DNA of 64,000 bases. Origin: Actinoplanes sp. M2I2. Its GTDB lineage: Bacteria > Actinomycetota > Actinomycetes > Mycobacteriales > Micromonosporaceae. Where the stretch lies: NCBI RefSeq assembly GCF_023544445.1, contig NZ_JALPVJ010000025.1:62001-126000 (forward strand), in the 5' to 3' direction. Under the pieces are notes generated by a model. That model ran no database searches, was not told where the DNA came from, and saw nothing but the letters and a program-made list of their open reading frames with translations. The translations under genes were made by a program, and so were the position numbers. Below, in pieces: positions 1 through 8,350 of the stretch; within the stretch, counting starts at the first letter, position 1, and each line of letters opens with the position of its first letter.

Positions 1-1
1 G

Positions 2-2353
2 ATGCCCATGACCGGCGCGGTGAAGACGACGCCGGACGCGCGCAAGTCCACCTTCAGCCACGGCAACGAGGTGGCCAAGGCGCATTACTACAAGACCCAG
101 CTCGACACGTACGGCATCACCGCCGAGCTGACGCCGACCGACCACGCCGGGGCGATGCGGTTCACGTATCCGGCCACGTCCGAGTCGGTCATCGTCTTCG
201 ACACCATCGACAAGGTGGGCGGCACGATCAACGTCGACGCGGCCGCCCGGACGATCACCGGGTATGTCGACCACAAAGGCCCGAGACTGTACTTCTCGGC
301 GACCGTCGACAAGGCCATCGCGGCGAGCGGCAGCGTCGGCGGTCAGGGGGTGACGAGCTGGATCCGCTTCGCGACCACGGCGAACGAGCCGGTGACCCTC
401 AAGCTCGCCACGTCGTACCTGAGCGTCGCGCAGGCCGCCGCCAACCTGAGCCAGGAGGTCGGGGCCAAGACCTTCGATTCCGTACGGGAGGAAGCCGCGG
501 CGGTGTGGGACTCGGCGCTCGGCCGGGTGCGTCTCGCGGGCGCTTCCGCCGACCGTCAGGTCACCTTCTACTCGAACATGTACCGCGCCTTCATGTACCC
601 GAACAACATGTCCGAGATGGTGGGCGGGGTGCGCAAGTACTTCAGCCCGTACGACAACGCGGTCCACGACGGTCAGATGTACGTGAACAACGGCTTCTGG
701 GACACGGCCCGGGCAGTGTGGCCGTTGTACACGCTGCTCGCCCCCACCCGTACCGGAGAGATGCTGGACGGGTTCGTCAACGCGTACAAGAACGGGGGCT
801 GGACCCCCCGCTGGTCGGGTCCCGGCTACATCGACATCATGGTCGGCACGAACCAGGATCTGGCCTTCGCGGACGCGTACGTGAAGGGGGTGCGCAACTT
901 CGACCACCGGGCCGCCTACGCCTCGATGGTGAAGAACGCGGCCGTCCACTCCCCCTCCGGGTCCCGGGGCCGCAAGGGTCTCGAGGTGTCCACGTTCAAG
1001 CGGTACGTGCCCACCGACGTCCGCGGCGAGGCGGCCTCCTGGACGCTCGAGGACGCCACCAACAACTTCGGCATCGCGCAGCTGGGCCGGAGTCTCGGGT
1101 TCACCGAGGACGCCGCCTACTTCGAGAACCGCGCCCTGGACTACGCGAAACTGTTCTCGCCCTCGACCGGGTTCTTCCGGGGCCGGCAGAGCAACGGCGC
1201 CTGGCGTACGGCCGACTCGGCGTTCCGCCCCAACGAATGGGGCCACGAGTTCACCGAGGGCGCGCCGTGGCACTACGCCACGCCCGCGCCGCAGGACCCG
1301 CAGGGCATGGCCAACCTGTACGGCGGCCGCGCCCAGCTCTCCGCCAAGATCGACTCCGTGTTCGCGGCGTCCCGCGACTACCTGCCCGGCTCGTACGGCG
1401 GGGTCATCCACGAGATGCGCGAGGCCTACGACACCGGCATGGGCCAGTACGCGCATCCCAACGAGCCGATCCACCACATGCTCTACATGTACAACTACGC
1501 CGGCACGCCCGCGAAGACCCAGAACCGGGTCCGCGACGTCCTGAGCCAGCTGTACGGATCGGGCGCCGGCAACGGCGGCGGCTACCTGGGCGACGAGGAC
1601 AACGGCCAGATGTCGGCCTGGTACGTCTTCAGCGCGCTCGGCTTCTATCCGGCCCGCATGGGCAGCACCGACTACACGATCGGCGCGCCGCTGCACCCGT
1701 CGGCCACGCTGACGCTGGAGAACGGCCGCACGTTCACCGTCGAGGCGCCCGGCGTGAGCGACACCAACCGCTACATCCAGAGCGCCACCCTCAACGGTGT
1801 CGCGTACCCGAAGAACTACCTGACCCACGCCGATCTGCAGGCCGGGGGCACCCTGCGGTTCACGATGGGGCCGTCGCCGTCCGCGTGGGGCACGGGCGCG
1901 AACGACGTGCCCCCGTCGCTCACCACCGGCAGCGCCGCCCCGCGCCCGCTGGCCGACGTCGCCGGCACGGTGACGGCGAGCGGCGAGAACGCGCCGAACG
2001 AGTCCGCCGCCAAGCTGGTCGACGACACGTCGCTCACCAAGTGGCTGACGTTCCAGAACACCGCCACTCTCGAGCAGCGGCTCCCGGCGCCCGTGACGGT
2101 GAAGCAGTACACCCTGACCTCGGCCGAGGACGCACCCGAACGGGACCCGCGCGGCTGGACTCTGCAGGGCTCGACCGACGGCGCCACCTGGGTCACCCTC
2201 GACACCCGGACGGGCCTCGACTTCGCCGACCGCCGCCAGACCCGGGCGTTCGTCGTTCCCGCCGCCGGGGCGTACTCCCGCTACCGCCTGCAGGTCACCG
2301 CCAACCACGGCGGGACGGCGACCCAGCTGGCCGAGTGGGAGTTGCTGGGTTGA
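2..2353 (+). CDS. GH92 alpha-1,2-mannosidase with C-terminal F5/8-type C domain (5' partial)
   Basis: Exo-acting, calcium-dependent glycosidase family that trims alpha-mannosides from glycans or mannan, usually secreted. The reading frame runs in from the window edge, so the first visible Met is not trusted as the start and any signal peptide is outside the window. GH92 hallmarks are visible: FTEGAPWHY near residue 417 with the family glutamate, and DEDNGQMSAW near residue 530. From about residue 650 a discoidin/F5-8C (CBM32-like) module follows (KLVDDTSLTKW, then RGWTLQGSTDG), a likely carbohydrate-binding appendage. The stop is at 2351-2353, followed by a hairpin. Family assignment is firm; the exact mannoside is not readable. 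Confidence 0.93.
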   Translation: MPMTGAVKTTPDARKSTFSHGNEVAKAHYYKTQLDTYGITAELTPTDHAGAMRFTYPATSESVIVFDTIDKVGGTINVDAAARTITGYVDHKGPRLYFSATVDKAIAASGSVGGQGVTSWIRFATTANEPVTLKLATSYLSVAQAAANLSQEVGAKTFDSVREEAAAVWDSALGRVRLAGASADRQVTFYSNMYRAFMYPNNMSEMVGGVRKYFSPYDNAVHDGQMYVNNGFWDTARAVWPLYTLLAPTRTGEMLDGFVNAYKNGGWTPRWSGPGYIDIMVGTNQDLAFADAYVKGVRNFDHRAAYASMVKNAAVHSPSGSRGRKGLEVSTFKRYVPTDVRGEAASWTLEDATNNFGIAQLGRSLGFTEDAAYFENRALDYAKLFSPSTGFFRGRQSNGAWRTADSAFRPNEWGHEFTEGAPWHYATPAPQDPQGMANLYGGRAQLSAKIDSVFAASRDYLPGSYGGVIHEMREAYDTGMGQYAHPNEPIHHMLYMYNYAGTPAKTQNRVRDVLSQLYGSGAGNGGGYLGDEDNGQMSAWYVFSALGFYPARMGSTDYTIGAPLHPSATLTLENGRTFTVEAPGVSDTNRYIQSATLNGVAYPKNYLTHADLQAGGTLRFTMGPSPSAWGTGANDVPPSLTTGSAAPRPLADVAGTVTASGENAPNESAAKLVDDTSLTKWLTFQNTATLEQRLPAPVTVKQYTLTSAEDAPERDPRGWTLQGSTDGATWVTLDTRTGLDFADRRQTRAFVVPAAGAYSRYRLQVTANHGGTATQLAEWELLG

Positions 2354-2359
2354 CACCGC

Positions 2360-2390
2360 GGCGCCGGGGCCCGATGCGGACCCCGGCGCC
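2360..2390. terminator. Hairpin terminator between convergent genes
   Basis: GGCGCCGGGG (2360-2369) pairs perfectly with CCCCGGCGCC (2381-2390). It lies between the stop of the GH92 gene and the stop of the convergent small peptide gene, so it can serve both strands. No T tract is seen, which is common in high-GC actinomycetes. Confidence 0.6.
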
Positions 2391-2405
2391 GGCCTGCGCC
2401 GACGA

Positions 2406-2552
2406 TCAGACGCAGCGCTGCAGAATGTTGTCCCAGCTCGTGCTGCCGGGGCAGCTGACGGCCTGGGTGCTGGACGGGGCCGGCTGGGTGGCGAGCGCGA
2501 GGGCGACCGCCGAGACCAGAGCCAGGAGGAAGTGACGTTGACGTGCGCGCAT
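2406..2552 (-). CDS. 48-aa secreted Cys-pair peptide
   Basis: Small secreted peptide of unknown function. The chosen ATG (2552-2550) has an AAAGGA ribosome site just upstream; a longer in-frame reading to 2651 lacks one. The product has a basic start (MRARQRH), a hydrophobic core (FLLALVSAVALALAT) and an AxA-like cleavage zone. The mature peptide is short and ends in CPGSTSWDNILQRCV, so the two cysteines could form one disulphide. The C-G-x-x-W-D-x-x-x-x-C pattern faintly recalls the end of a CBM14 chitin-binding fold, but it is too short to assign. It follows the SARP gene on the same strand, behind its own promoter-like region, reminiscent of afsR-afsS. Confidence 0.6.
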   Translation of the reverse strand: MRARQRHFLLALVSAVALALATQPAPSSTQAVSCPGSTSWDNILQRCV

Positions 2553-2712
2553 GGCCTTTCCTTTCGCGGGTTGCGGACAGCGGATGGAGGACACGCGTGG
2601 TCGTCCCGTACGGCCGAACGGGAGGCATCGGAGGCCGGCCGACCTCCGCACGCGTGTCCGCGCGCTGGATCAACGGCAAGGATCGCGGCGCCGACGACCT
2701 TACTGTCGATAT

Positions 2713-2756
2713 GACATTAAGGGCCCGACCCGCTTTGTGTCAACCCGACATTAAGA
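2713..2756 (-). promoter_or_regulatory. Promoter with 9-bp direct repeats upstream of the small peptide gene
   Basis: On the minus strand TTGACA (complement of 2738-2743) and TAATGT (complement of 2714-2719) are 18 bp apart, a plausible -35/-10 pair firing toward the peptide gene. GACATTAAG occurs twice, at 2713-2721 and 2748-2756, 35 bp apart; one copy covers the -10 and one lies just upstream of the -35. SARP proteins bind direct repeats near promoters, so this is a candidate target of the adjacent SARP. The spacing differs from the usual 22-bp SARP layout. Confidence 0.45.
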
Positions 2757-2765
2757 CCGGCGGGG

Positions 2766-5765
2766 TCACTCGCGCCGACGGTCCTCCGGCGGCACGGCGC
2801 CGTGCAGCTCACGGATCCGGTCCCGGGCGGCCGCCTCGGCGTCCTGGTCCCCGATCGACCCGTACGCCTCGGCCAGCGCGGCCTGGGCCTCGATCTCCAG
2901 GTGCACGGCGCCGCACGACTGGAACAGCTCCACGGCGCGGACCAGGGCGATCTCCTGCTCGGCGCGGGCGCCGCGACGGCCCGCCAGCCTGGCGATCGAC
3001 AACTGAACGCGGCCCTCGAGCGGGACGTCGGCGCCGTCGCGCGCGTGCTCCTGGGCGCCGGCGAGACGGGCCGCCGCCACCTCGAGCTCGCCGGCGAGCA
3101 GCGCCAGGTCACCGAGGCCGTGGAGGGCGTACGCGTGCCCGACCCCGCCGGGGAAGGCCGCCAGCACCTCGCCCAGCGCGTCCGCGGCGCCCGCCGGGTC
3201 ACCCTGGGCCAGGTGCGCCTGGGCCTTCCAGTACAGCGTCGGCGCGAGCACCTGCGGCTTGCCCGTCTCGCGGGCCAGCCGCTCGGCCTCGCGCAGCATC
3301 GCCAGCGCCGACTCATGGTCGCCCAGGTCGAGGTGGGTCTGCCCGATGAAACGCAGGGTCTGCTGCACGCCCACCATGTCGCCGCTCTCGCGATAGTGCA
3401 CGAGCGCCTCGGTGAACAGCCGCAGGGGCCGGGCCAGCTCGCCGCGCCGGCGCAGAGCGTTGGCCAGCGTGCGCAACGCCACCGCCCGGCCGTGCCGCTC
3501 CCCCACCGCGGCCAGCAACGCGACCGCCCGCTCGAGCTCCGCCGCCCCCGACACCCCCGGGCTGCCGCTGGCCACCAGCGGGGGCTGGCCGAGCGCGACC
3601 AGCACCATGCCCTCGCCTCGCCGGTCGCCCGCCCGCCGGCACGCGGCCAGCGCGATCTCGTGGGTCGCCCGCCAGTCGTCGAAGTGGGCGCCGAGCGCGT
3701 AGAACTCGTGCGCCGAGACGGCCAGATCCCAGCACAGCTCGGTGAGCCTGAGCGCCGCGGCCTGGCCGACCGCGGCCCGCACGTTGAGCCGCTCGGCCTC
3801 GAACCACTCGCGCGGCGCGGCGGCGGCGGCCGTCCACTCGGCGGCCGGCACCGGCACGTCCGGCAGACCACTGTGGACGACGTCGAACTGCCCGCCGTAG
3901 AGGGCGCCGTGGGCCCGCCGGGTGAGCGTCAGCAGCGCCCGGCACACCCGGGCCGGCGCGGCGGTCCGCTCGCTCGCCGGGGTCAGCTCGACGGCGGCCC
4001 GGTCGCGGGCGTAGGCCCGGGTGAGGTCGTGGAACCCGTAGCGCACGCCGGGGCGGACGGCGTCGATCATGCCGACCAGGGCGAGGTGGGTGAGCGCCGT
4101 GGCTGCCACCGGCCCCGGCTCGTCCAGCAGGGCGGCCGCCGTCCACTCGCCGAACGTGGGCTGGGTCAGCAGCCCGAGGGAGTAGAAGAGCCGGCGGGCG
4201 CGGTCGTCGAGCGGCGCGAGCCCGGCCCCCACCGTGCGGGCCAGGCTCTCGTCACCGTGCCGGAAGCCGTCCGGGCCCTGTTCGGTCAGCCGGCCCAGCA
4301 ACGCCGAGGTGGGCCGGTGGAAGTCCTCCACCCGCATCTGCGCGGCGATCCGCAGCGCCAGCGGCAACCCGCCGCACAGCCGGACGACGGCCTCGACCGC
4401 CTCGCTCTCGGCGCTCACGTCCACCTGGGCCGACGCGACGACGTTGCGGAACAGCGTCGCGGCCGTGCCCGGATCGAGGGCGGCCAGCGGCGCGATGTGG
4501 TGGACCGGCGCGTCGATGCCGGGCAGCCGGCGCCGCGCGGTCACCAGCACCACGCAGTCACCACCACCGGGGACCAGGTCGCGGATCTGGGCGACGTCGG
4601 CCGCGTCGTCCAGCAGGATCAGCATCCGGCGCTCGGCGGTCAGCGACCGGAACAGCGCGATCCGCTCACGCCGGCGCTCGGGCACGGCGGTCTCGCCGAG
4701 CGCCCGCAGAAATTCGGCCAGCACCTCGCCCGGGTCGACCGGCTGGTCCGAGGTGCCGCGCAGGTCGGCCCAGAGCTGGCCCCCGGGGAAGGCGCCGGCG
4801 GCCTCGTGGGCCGCCCGCAGCGCGAGCGCCGTCTTGCCCATCCCGCCCGGTCCGGGAATGACCACGACCGTCGTGCGCCGCCCGCTCAGCAGCTGCCGGA
4901 TCTCGCCGAGCGGGCCCTCGCGCCCGACGAAGTGCGCGGCCGCGGGCGGCAGCTGCCGGGGCAGCGGGACGGCCCGCGAGCCGCGGACGGCGGCGTCGGC
5001 CCGGGCCACCGCTTCGTCGTTGGACAGCGCCATCGCGTAGCCCAGGCGGCGCAGCTCCCGGTCGGCGCTGCCCCCGATCGCCTCCTCGTGCCGTTCCAGG
5101 GCGGCCGTGGCGTCAGCGGCGTGGCCGCTGCGATAAAGCGCCAGCATCAACTGACGGCAGAGCTGCCCGTCGGCCGGGTCCTGGGCCACGAACTGGGTCA
5201 GCTCGTCGAGGATCGCGGCGTGCTCCCCGCGGGCCAGTTCCAGCGCGAACAGCCGTACGGCCGTCCGCTTGCGCCGGCCGGTCAGGGCGGCGAGGTCGGC
5301 CGCGAAGGGCGGCTGGGGCACGTTGGCCAGGGGACGGTGACCGCGCCAGAGCCGGATCGCCTGGCGCAGATGGTCGATCTCGGCCGGCGTCCGCTGGGCG
5401 CCGCGCTCGGCGTCGGCCCGCTCGACATGCCGGCGGAACCGCAGCAGATCGAGTTCGTCGTCGGCCGCCCTCAACTCGTACCCGAAGCGGTTGCGGGTCT
5501 GGATGGCCCGCGGCCGGCCGGCCGCGGTGACCAGCTTGCGCACGGCCGAGACGGCCTTGTGCAACTGCGCGGCCTGGACGTCCGGGTCGCCCCAGCCGGC
5601 GCGCAGCAGCTCCGCCGTGGACAGCTGCTGGTTGGCCCGCAGCAGCAGGGCGGCCAGCACCGAGAGATGGTGACCGCCGGGCAGCTCGACGAGGCGGCCG
5701 TCGGGCGCCCGCACCTCGAGATCACCCAGCACCCCGAAGATGAACTGCCGTTCCCCGTCGCCCAC
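2766..5765 (-). CDS. AfsR-type SARP transcriptional regulator (SARP-BTAD-NB-ARC-TPR)
   Basis: Large pathway-type activator, 999 aa, nearly the length of Streptomyces AfsR. Order of domains: OmpR-like winged helix (about 1-100, start FGVLGDLEVRAPDGRLVELP), bacterial transcriptional activation domain (about 105-250), NB-ARC ATPase with P-loop GPGGMGKTALAL near residue 305 and Walker B LILLDDAAD, then TPR-like helical repeats to the C-terminus. Such proteins bind direct repeats near -35 boxes and recruit RNA polymerase in response to ATP and phosphorylation. GTG start at 5765; no strong ribosome site is seen, so the start is provisional. No antibiotic gene cluster is visible here, and the nearest downstream gene on the same strand is the small secreted peptide. 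Confidence 0.92.
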   Translation of the reverse strand: MGDGERQFIFGVLGDLEVRAPDGRLVELPGGHHLSVLAALLLRANQQLSTAELLRAGWGDPDVQAAQLHKAVSAVRKLVTAAGRPRAIQTRNRFGYELRAADDELDLLRFRRHVERADAERGAQRTPAEIDHLRQAIRLWRGHRPLANVPQPPFAADLAALTGRRKRTAVRLFALELARGEHAAILDELTQFVAQDPADGQLCRQLMLALYRSGHAADATAALERHEEAIGGSADRELRRLGYAMALSNDEAVARADAAVRGSRAVPLPRQLPPAAAHFVGREGPLGEIRQLLSGRRTTVVVIPGPGGMGKTALALRAAHEAAGAFPGGQLWADLRGTSDQPVDPGEVLAEFLRALGETAVPERRRERIALFRSLTAERRMLILLDDAADVAQIRDLVPGGGDCVVLVTARRRLPGIDAPVHHIAPLAALDPGTAATLFRNVVASAQVDVSAESEAVEAVVRLCGGLPLALRIAAQMRVEDFHRPTSALLGRLTEQGPDGFRHGDESLARTVGAGLAPLDDRARRLFYSLGLLTQPTFGEWTAAALLDEPGPVAATALTHLALVGMIDAVRPGVRYGFHDLTRAYARDRAAVELTPASERTAAPARVCRALLTLTRRAHGALYGGQFDVVHSGLPDVPVPAAEWTAAAAAPREWFEAERLNVRAAVGQAAALRLTELCWDLAVSAHEFYALGAHFDDWRATHEIALAACRRAGDRRGEGMVLVALGQPPLVASGSPGVSGAAELERAVALLAAVGERHGRAVALRTLANALRRRGELARPLRLFTEALVHYRESGDMVGVQQTLRFIGQTHLDLGDHESALAMLREAERLARETGKPQVLAPTLYWKAQAHLAQGDPAGAADALGEVLAAFPGGVGHAYALHGLGDLALLAGELEVAAARLAGAQEHARDGADVPLEGRVQLSIARLAGRRGARAEQEIALVRAVELFQSCGAVHLEIEAQAALAEAYGSIGDQDAEAAARDRIRELHGAVPPEDRRRE

Positions 5766-6060
5766 GTCACCGACTGTGTCATGCCGGAACAGCGCACGGT
5801 GATCGACATCGCCATCGATATCTCCTGGGGGCTACCGGCGGTAGGGAAACGGTAGGGCCACCGGGAAGGCTTGACACCGGTCCGAGGGGTGGCGGCCCCA
5901 CGGACGACCCGCACCGGGGGACGGCGGTCGACGCCCCGATCGCCGTCCCCCGGCGCGGCCGGCCGCCGAGACGACCGGCAAGCGCCTCGGCGGCCGCACC
6001 ACGTCCGTGTCCCGGTCCCGCACCGTTCGTGTCATTCGAACATCAAGCTAGGCTGACCGG
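5766..6060. other. Divergent intergenic region with two GC-rich hairpins
   Basis: Space between the divergently transcribed SARP and NUDIX genes. It holds two consecutive inverted repeats: a perfect 13-bp stem (5914-5926 with 5941-5953) and an 11-bp stem (5960-5970 with 5986-5996). Terminator-like hairpins are not expected between divergent starts, so they may be leader structures or mark a lost gene. No convincing coding sequence is seen. Confidence 0.5.
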
Positions 6061-6753
6061 GTGACGACCCGGGACCACGCCCAGCTGCGCATCGCGGTCG
6101 ACCTCGCCGTGCTGACCGTCCGTGAGGGCGCCCTGCAGGCGCTCGTCATCACCCGGGGCAACGATCCCTTCGCCGGCCGGCCCGCGCTGCCCGGCGGCTT
6201 CGTCCGCACCGACGAGGATCTCGGCGTCGCCGCGGTGCGTGAGCTGCGCGAGGAGACCCGCCTCGACGGCGACGACCTGCACCTCGAGCAGTTCGCGGTC
6301 TACGGCGAGCCGCGCCGCGATCCCCGGGGCCGGGTGGTCAGCGTGGCCTACCTGGCGATCATGCCCGACCTGCCGCTGCCGGTGGCCGGGTCGGATGCGA
6401 GCGGCGCGGCCTGGGCCGCGGTCGACAAGATTCGCGGCAGCCTGGCCTTCGACCACGACCGCATCCTCGACGACGCCGTGGAGCGGGCGCGCCGCCGGCT
6501 CGAGCTGACCACCCTGGCCACGGCGTTCTGCCCGCCCGAGTTCACCATCGGCGACCTGCGCTCGGTCTACGAGGTGGTCTGGGGCGAGTCGCTCGACCCG
6601 CGCAACTTCAGCCGCAAGGTGACCAACACGGAGGGCTTCGTCGAACCCACCGGGGCCAAGCGGGTTCCCCCGACCGGGCGACCGGCGGCGCTCTACCGCG
6701 CCGGGCCGGCCACGATGCTGAACCCGCCGATCCTGCGCACCGCGGCGGCGTAG
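6061..6753 (+). CDS. NUDIX-domain regulator/hydrolase of the NrtR type
   Basis: 230 aa. Residues about 10-145 form a NUDIX fold with a nearly complete Nudix box (GGFVRTDEDLG then RELREETRL); the glycine expected after EE-x is Arg, so catalysis may be altered. Residues about 150-225 carry a C-terminal winged-helix-like segment (FTIGDLRSVYEVVWG, then NFSRKV). This two-part layout is that of NrtR-type proteins, which bind ADP-ribose and repress NAD-metabolism genes, and also of ADP-ribose pyrophosphatases with the same appendage. GTG start at 6061. No NAD gene is adjacent, so the target is unknown. Confidence 0.82.
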   Translation: MTTRDHAQLRIAVDLAVLTVREGALQALVITRGNDPFAGRPALPGGFVRTDEDLGVAAVRELREETRLDGDDLHLEQFAVYGEPRRDPRGRVVSVAYLAIMPDLPLPVAGSDASGAAWAAVDKIRGSLAFDHDRILDDAVERARRRLELTTLATAFCPPEFTIGDLRSVYEVVWGESLDPRNFSRKVTNTEGFVEPTGAKRVPPTGRPAALYRAGPATMLNPPILRTAAA

Positions 6754-6823
6754 TTTTCGTCAGTTAGACAATAATGCGGTAGGCTCGGGTCGCCGGCTCC
6801 TCCGGCCGTCCCCGAGGTGGTGC

Positions 6824-7606
6824 ATGATGTCCCGCTTACGTCAGCTCGATCTGGTGACCACCGTCGTCCTCGCCGTCACCGTCGGCCTGCTCGGCGCGTT
6901 CGACGTGGTCGGTCCCGCCGTCACCGGCGGCGCCACGCTCACCACGCTGGGCCTGCTCGCGATCGGCTCGCTGCAGGGCCGGACGACGCTGGCCGGGCTC
7001 ACCCGTTCCGTCCAGCGGCTCGGCCGCGAGATCGGCGACCACGCCGGCGCCGACCGCCTGCTGGCCCCGTCGACCTCCGGGGTGGACCTCGACCTCCGCT
7101 CGGCCACCGACGTCCGCCTGGCCGGGGTCACCCTGGCCCGCACGCTGCGCAACCACTACGCCGTCCTGCAGCAGCGCCTCGACGCGGGCGCCACCGTCCG
7201 CATCGCCGTGATAGCCCCGCACGCGGCCACCCTGGCCGAGGCCGCCCGGCGCAGCACCATCGCCGGCCACCCCGAGATCTTCGAACACCGGCTGCGTCCC
7301 ACCCTCGACCTGCTGGACGCCCTGACCGACCGGGCCGCCGCCGGCCCCGGCCGCCTCGAGGTCCGGCTGCTCGACTTCGTGCCGGCCTTCGGCCTGATCG
7401 CCGTCGACCCCGAGACCCCGGACGGCCGCGCCCGCGTCGACATCTACTCGCACCGCTGCGGCACCCCCGAGCCGACGCTGCCCCTGCGGGCCGACCGCGA
7501 CCCCCGCTGGTTCGCCCACTTCCTGGCCGAGTTCGACCGCCTCTGGGCGACCGGCCGCCCCTACGAGCTCAGTCGGCCGGCTGGGCTCCGATCTCCGACT
7601 CGCTGA
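6824..7606 (+). CDS. Membrane-anchored protein of unknown function
   Basis: 260 aa. Two hydrophobic segments at about residues 10-30 and 35-55 are followed by a soluble domain. The latter contains LRNHYAVLQQRL, a strand-like VRIAVIAPH and a basic-aromatic tail (RWFAHFLAEFDRLW). The pattern resembles short membrane proteins with a PLD-like or DUF5919-like cytoplasmic domain, but I cannot confirm that. GAGGTGG lies just before the ATG. Its last 38 bases overlap the 3' end of the convergent ABC ATPase gene, which is unusual but both frames look genuinely coding. Confidence 0.65.
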   Translation: MMSRLRQLDLVTTVVLAVTVGLLGAFDVVGPAVTGGATLTTLGLLAIGSLQGRTTLAGLTRSVQRLGREIGDHAGADRLLAPSTSGVDLDLRSATDVRLAGVTLARTLRNHYAVLQQRLDAGATVRIAVIAPHAATLAEAARRSTIAGHPEIFEHRLRPTLDLLDALTDRAAAGPGRLEVRLLDFVPAFGLIAVDPETPDGRARVDIYSHRCGTPEPTLPLRADRDPRWFAHFLAEFDRLWATGRPYELSRPAGLRSPTR

Positions 7607-8345
7607 CCCGGGTCGGCTCGAGCACGCGGTGCAGGAACTCGCGGGTGCGGTCCTCGCGGGGATGGGCGAAGACCTCGGCCGGGCGGCCCTGCTCGACGAT
7701 CACGCCGGCGTCCATGAACACGACGCGGGAGGCGACCTCGCGGGCGAAGGCCATCTCGTGGGTGACCACGAGCATGGTCATGCCGTCGGCGGCCAGGCCG
7801 CGCATGACCGCCAGCACCTCGCCGACCAGTTCGGGGTCGAGCGCGCTGGTCGGCTCGTCGAACAACATCAGCTGCGGGTCCATGGCCAGGGCGCGGGCGA
7901 TGGCCACGCGTTGCTGCTGACCGCCGGACAACTGCGCCGGGTAGGAGTCGGCCTTGTCGGCCAGGCCCACGCGGTTGAGGTTGTCGGTCGTGATGCGGTA
8001 CGCCTCGGCCCGGCTGCGTCTGAGCACCCGGCGCTGGGCGATGGTGACGTTCTCCCGTACGGTCAGATGGCCGAACAGGTTGAACTGCTGGAAGACCATG
8101 CCGATGCCGCGGCGTACGGCGTCGATGTCGCAGTCGGGGTCGGTGACCTCGACGCCGGCCACCCGGATCGAGCCGCCGGTCGGCTCCTCGAGCAGGTTCA
8201 CGCAGCGCAGCAGCGTGGACTTGCCGGAACCGGAGGGGCCGATCACGCAGACGACCTCGCCCGGCTCGACCGTCAGGTCGATGCCGCGCAGCACCTCCAG
8301 GCGGCCGAACGACTTGTGCAGGCCGGTGATCTCGATGGTGGACAT
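7569..8345 (-). CDS. Polar amino acid ABC transporter, ATP-binding protein
   Basis: GlnQ/HisP-type ATPase that powers import of a polar amino acid. Walker A GPSGSGKST, Q-loop VFQQFNLF, signature LSGGQQQRVAIARAL, Walker B LMLFDEPTSALD and switch His in VVTHEM are all intact. The ATG at 8345 is preferred: GGAGAG lies 9 nt upstream, whereas a GTG at 8354 would sit directly against that site. It is the last gene of a three-gene operon (binding protein, permease, ATPase), starting 5 nt after the permease stop. Ligand not readable. Confidence 0.95.
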   Translation of the reverse strand: MSTIEITGLHKSFGRLEVLRGIDLTVEPGEVVCVIGPSGSGKSTLLRCVNLLEEPTGGSIRVAGVEVTDPDCDIDAVRRGIGMVFQQFNLFGHLTVRENVTIAQRRVLRRSRAEAYRITTDNLNRVGLADKADSYPAQLSGGQQQRVAIARALAMDPQLMLFDEPTSALDPELVGEVLAVMRGLAADGMTMLVVTHEMAFAREVASRVVFMDAGVIVEQGRPAEVFAHPREDRTREFLHRVLEPTRVSESEIGAQPAD

Positions 8346-8350
8346 GGCGG

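Noticed and set aside
505..2535. A 676-codon Arg-rich frame overlapping GH92
   Set aside because: Out-of-frame shadow of the GH92 coding sequence with no recognisable motif.
2406..5765. Antibiotic biosynthetic cluster suggested by the SARP gene
   Set aside because: No PKS, NRPS, terpene or RiPP enzymes lie nearby; AfsR-type regulators also act globally.
2802..5855. A 1017-codon open frame on the plus strand opposite the SARP gene
   Set aside because: Composition is Arg/Gln/Gly-rich nonsense typical of the antisense of a high-GC gene; the minus strand has clear SARP, NB-ARC and TPR motifs.
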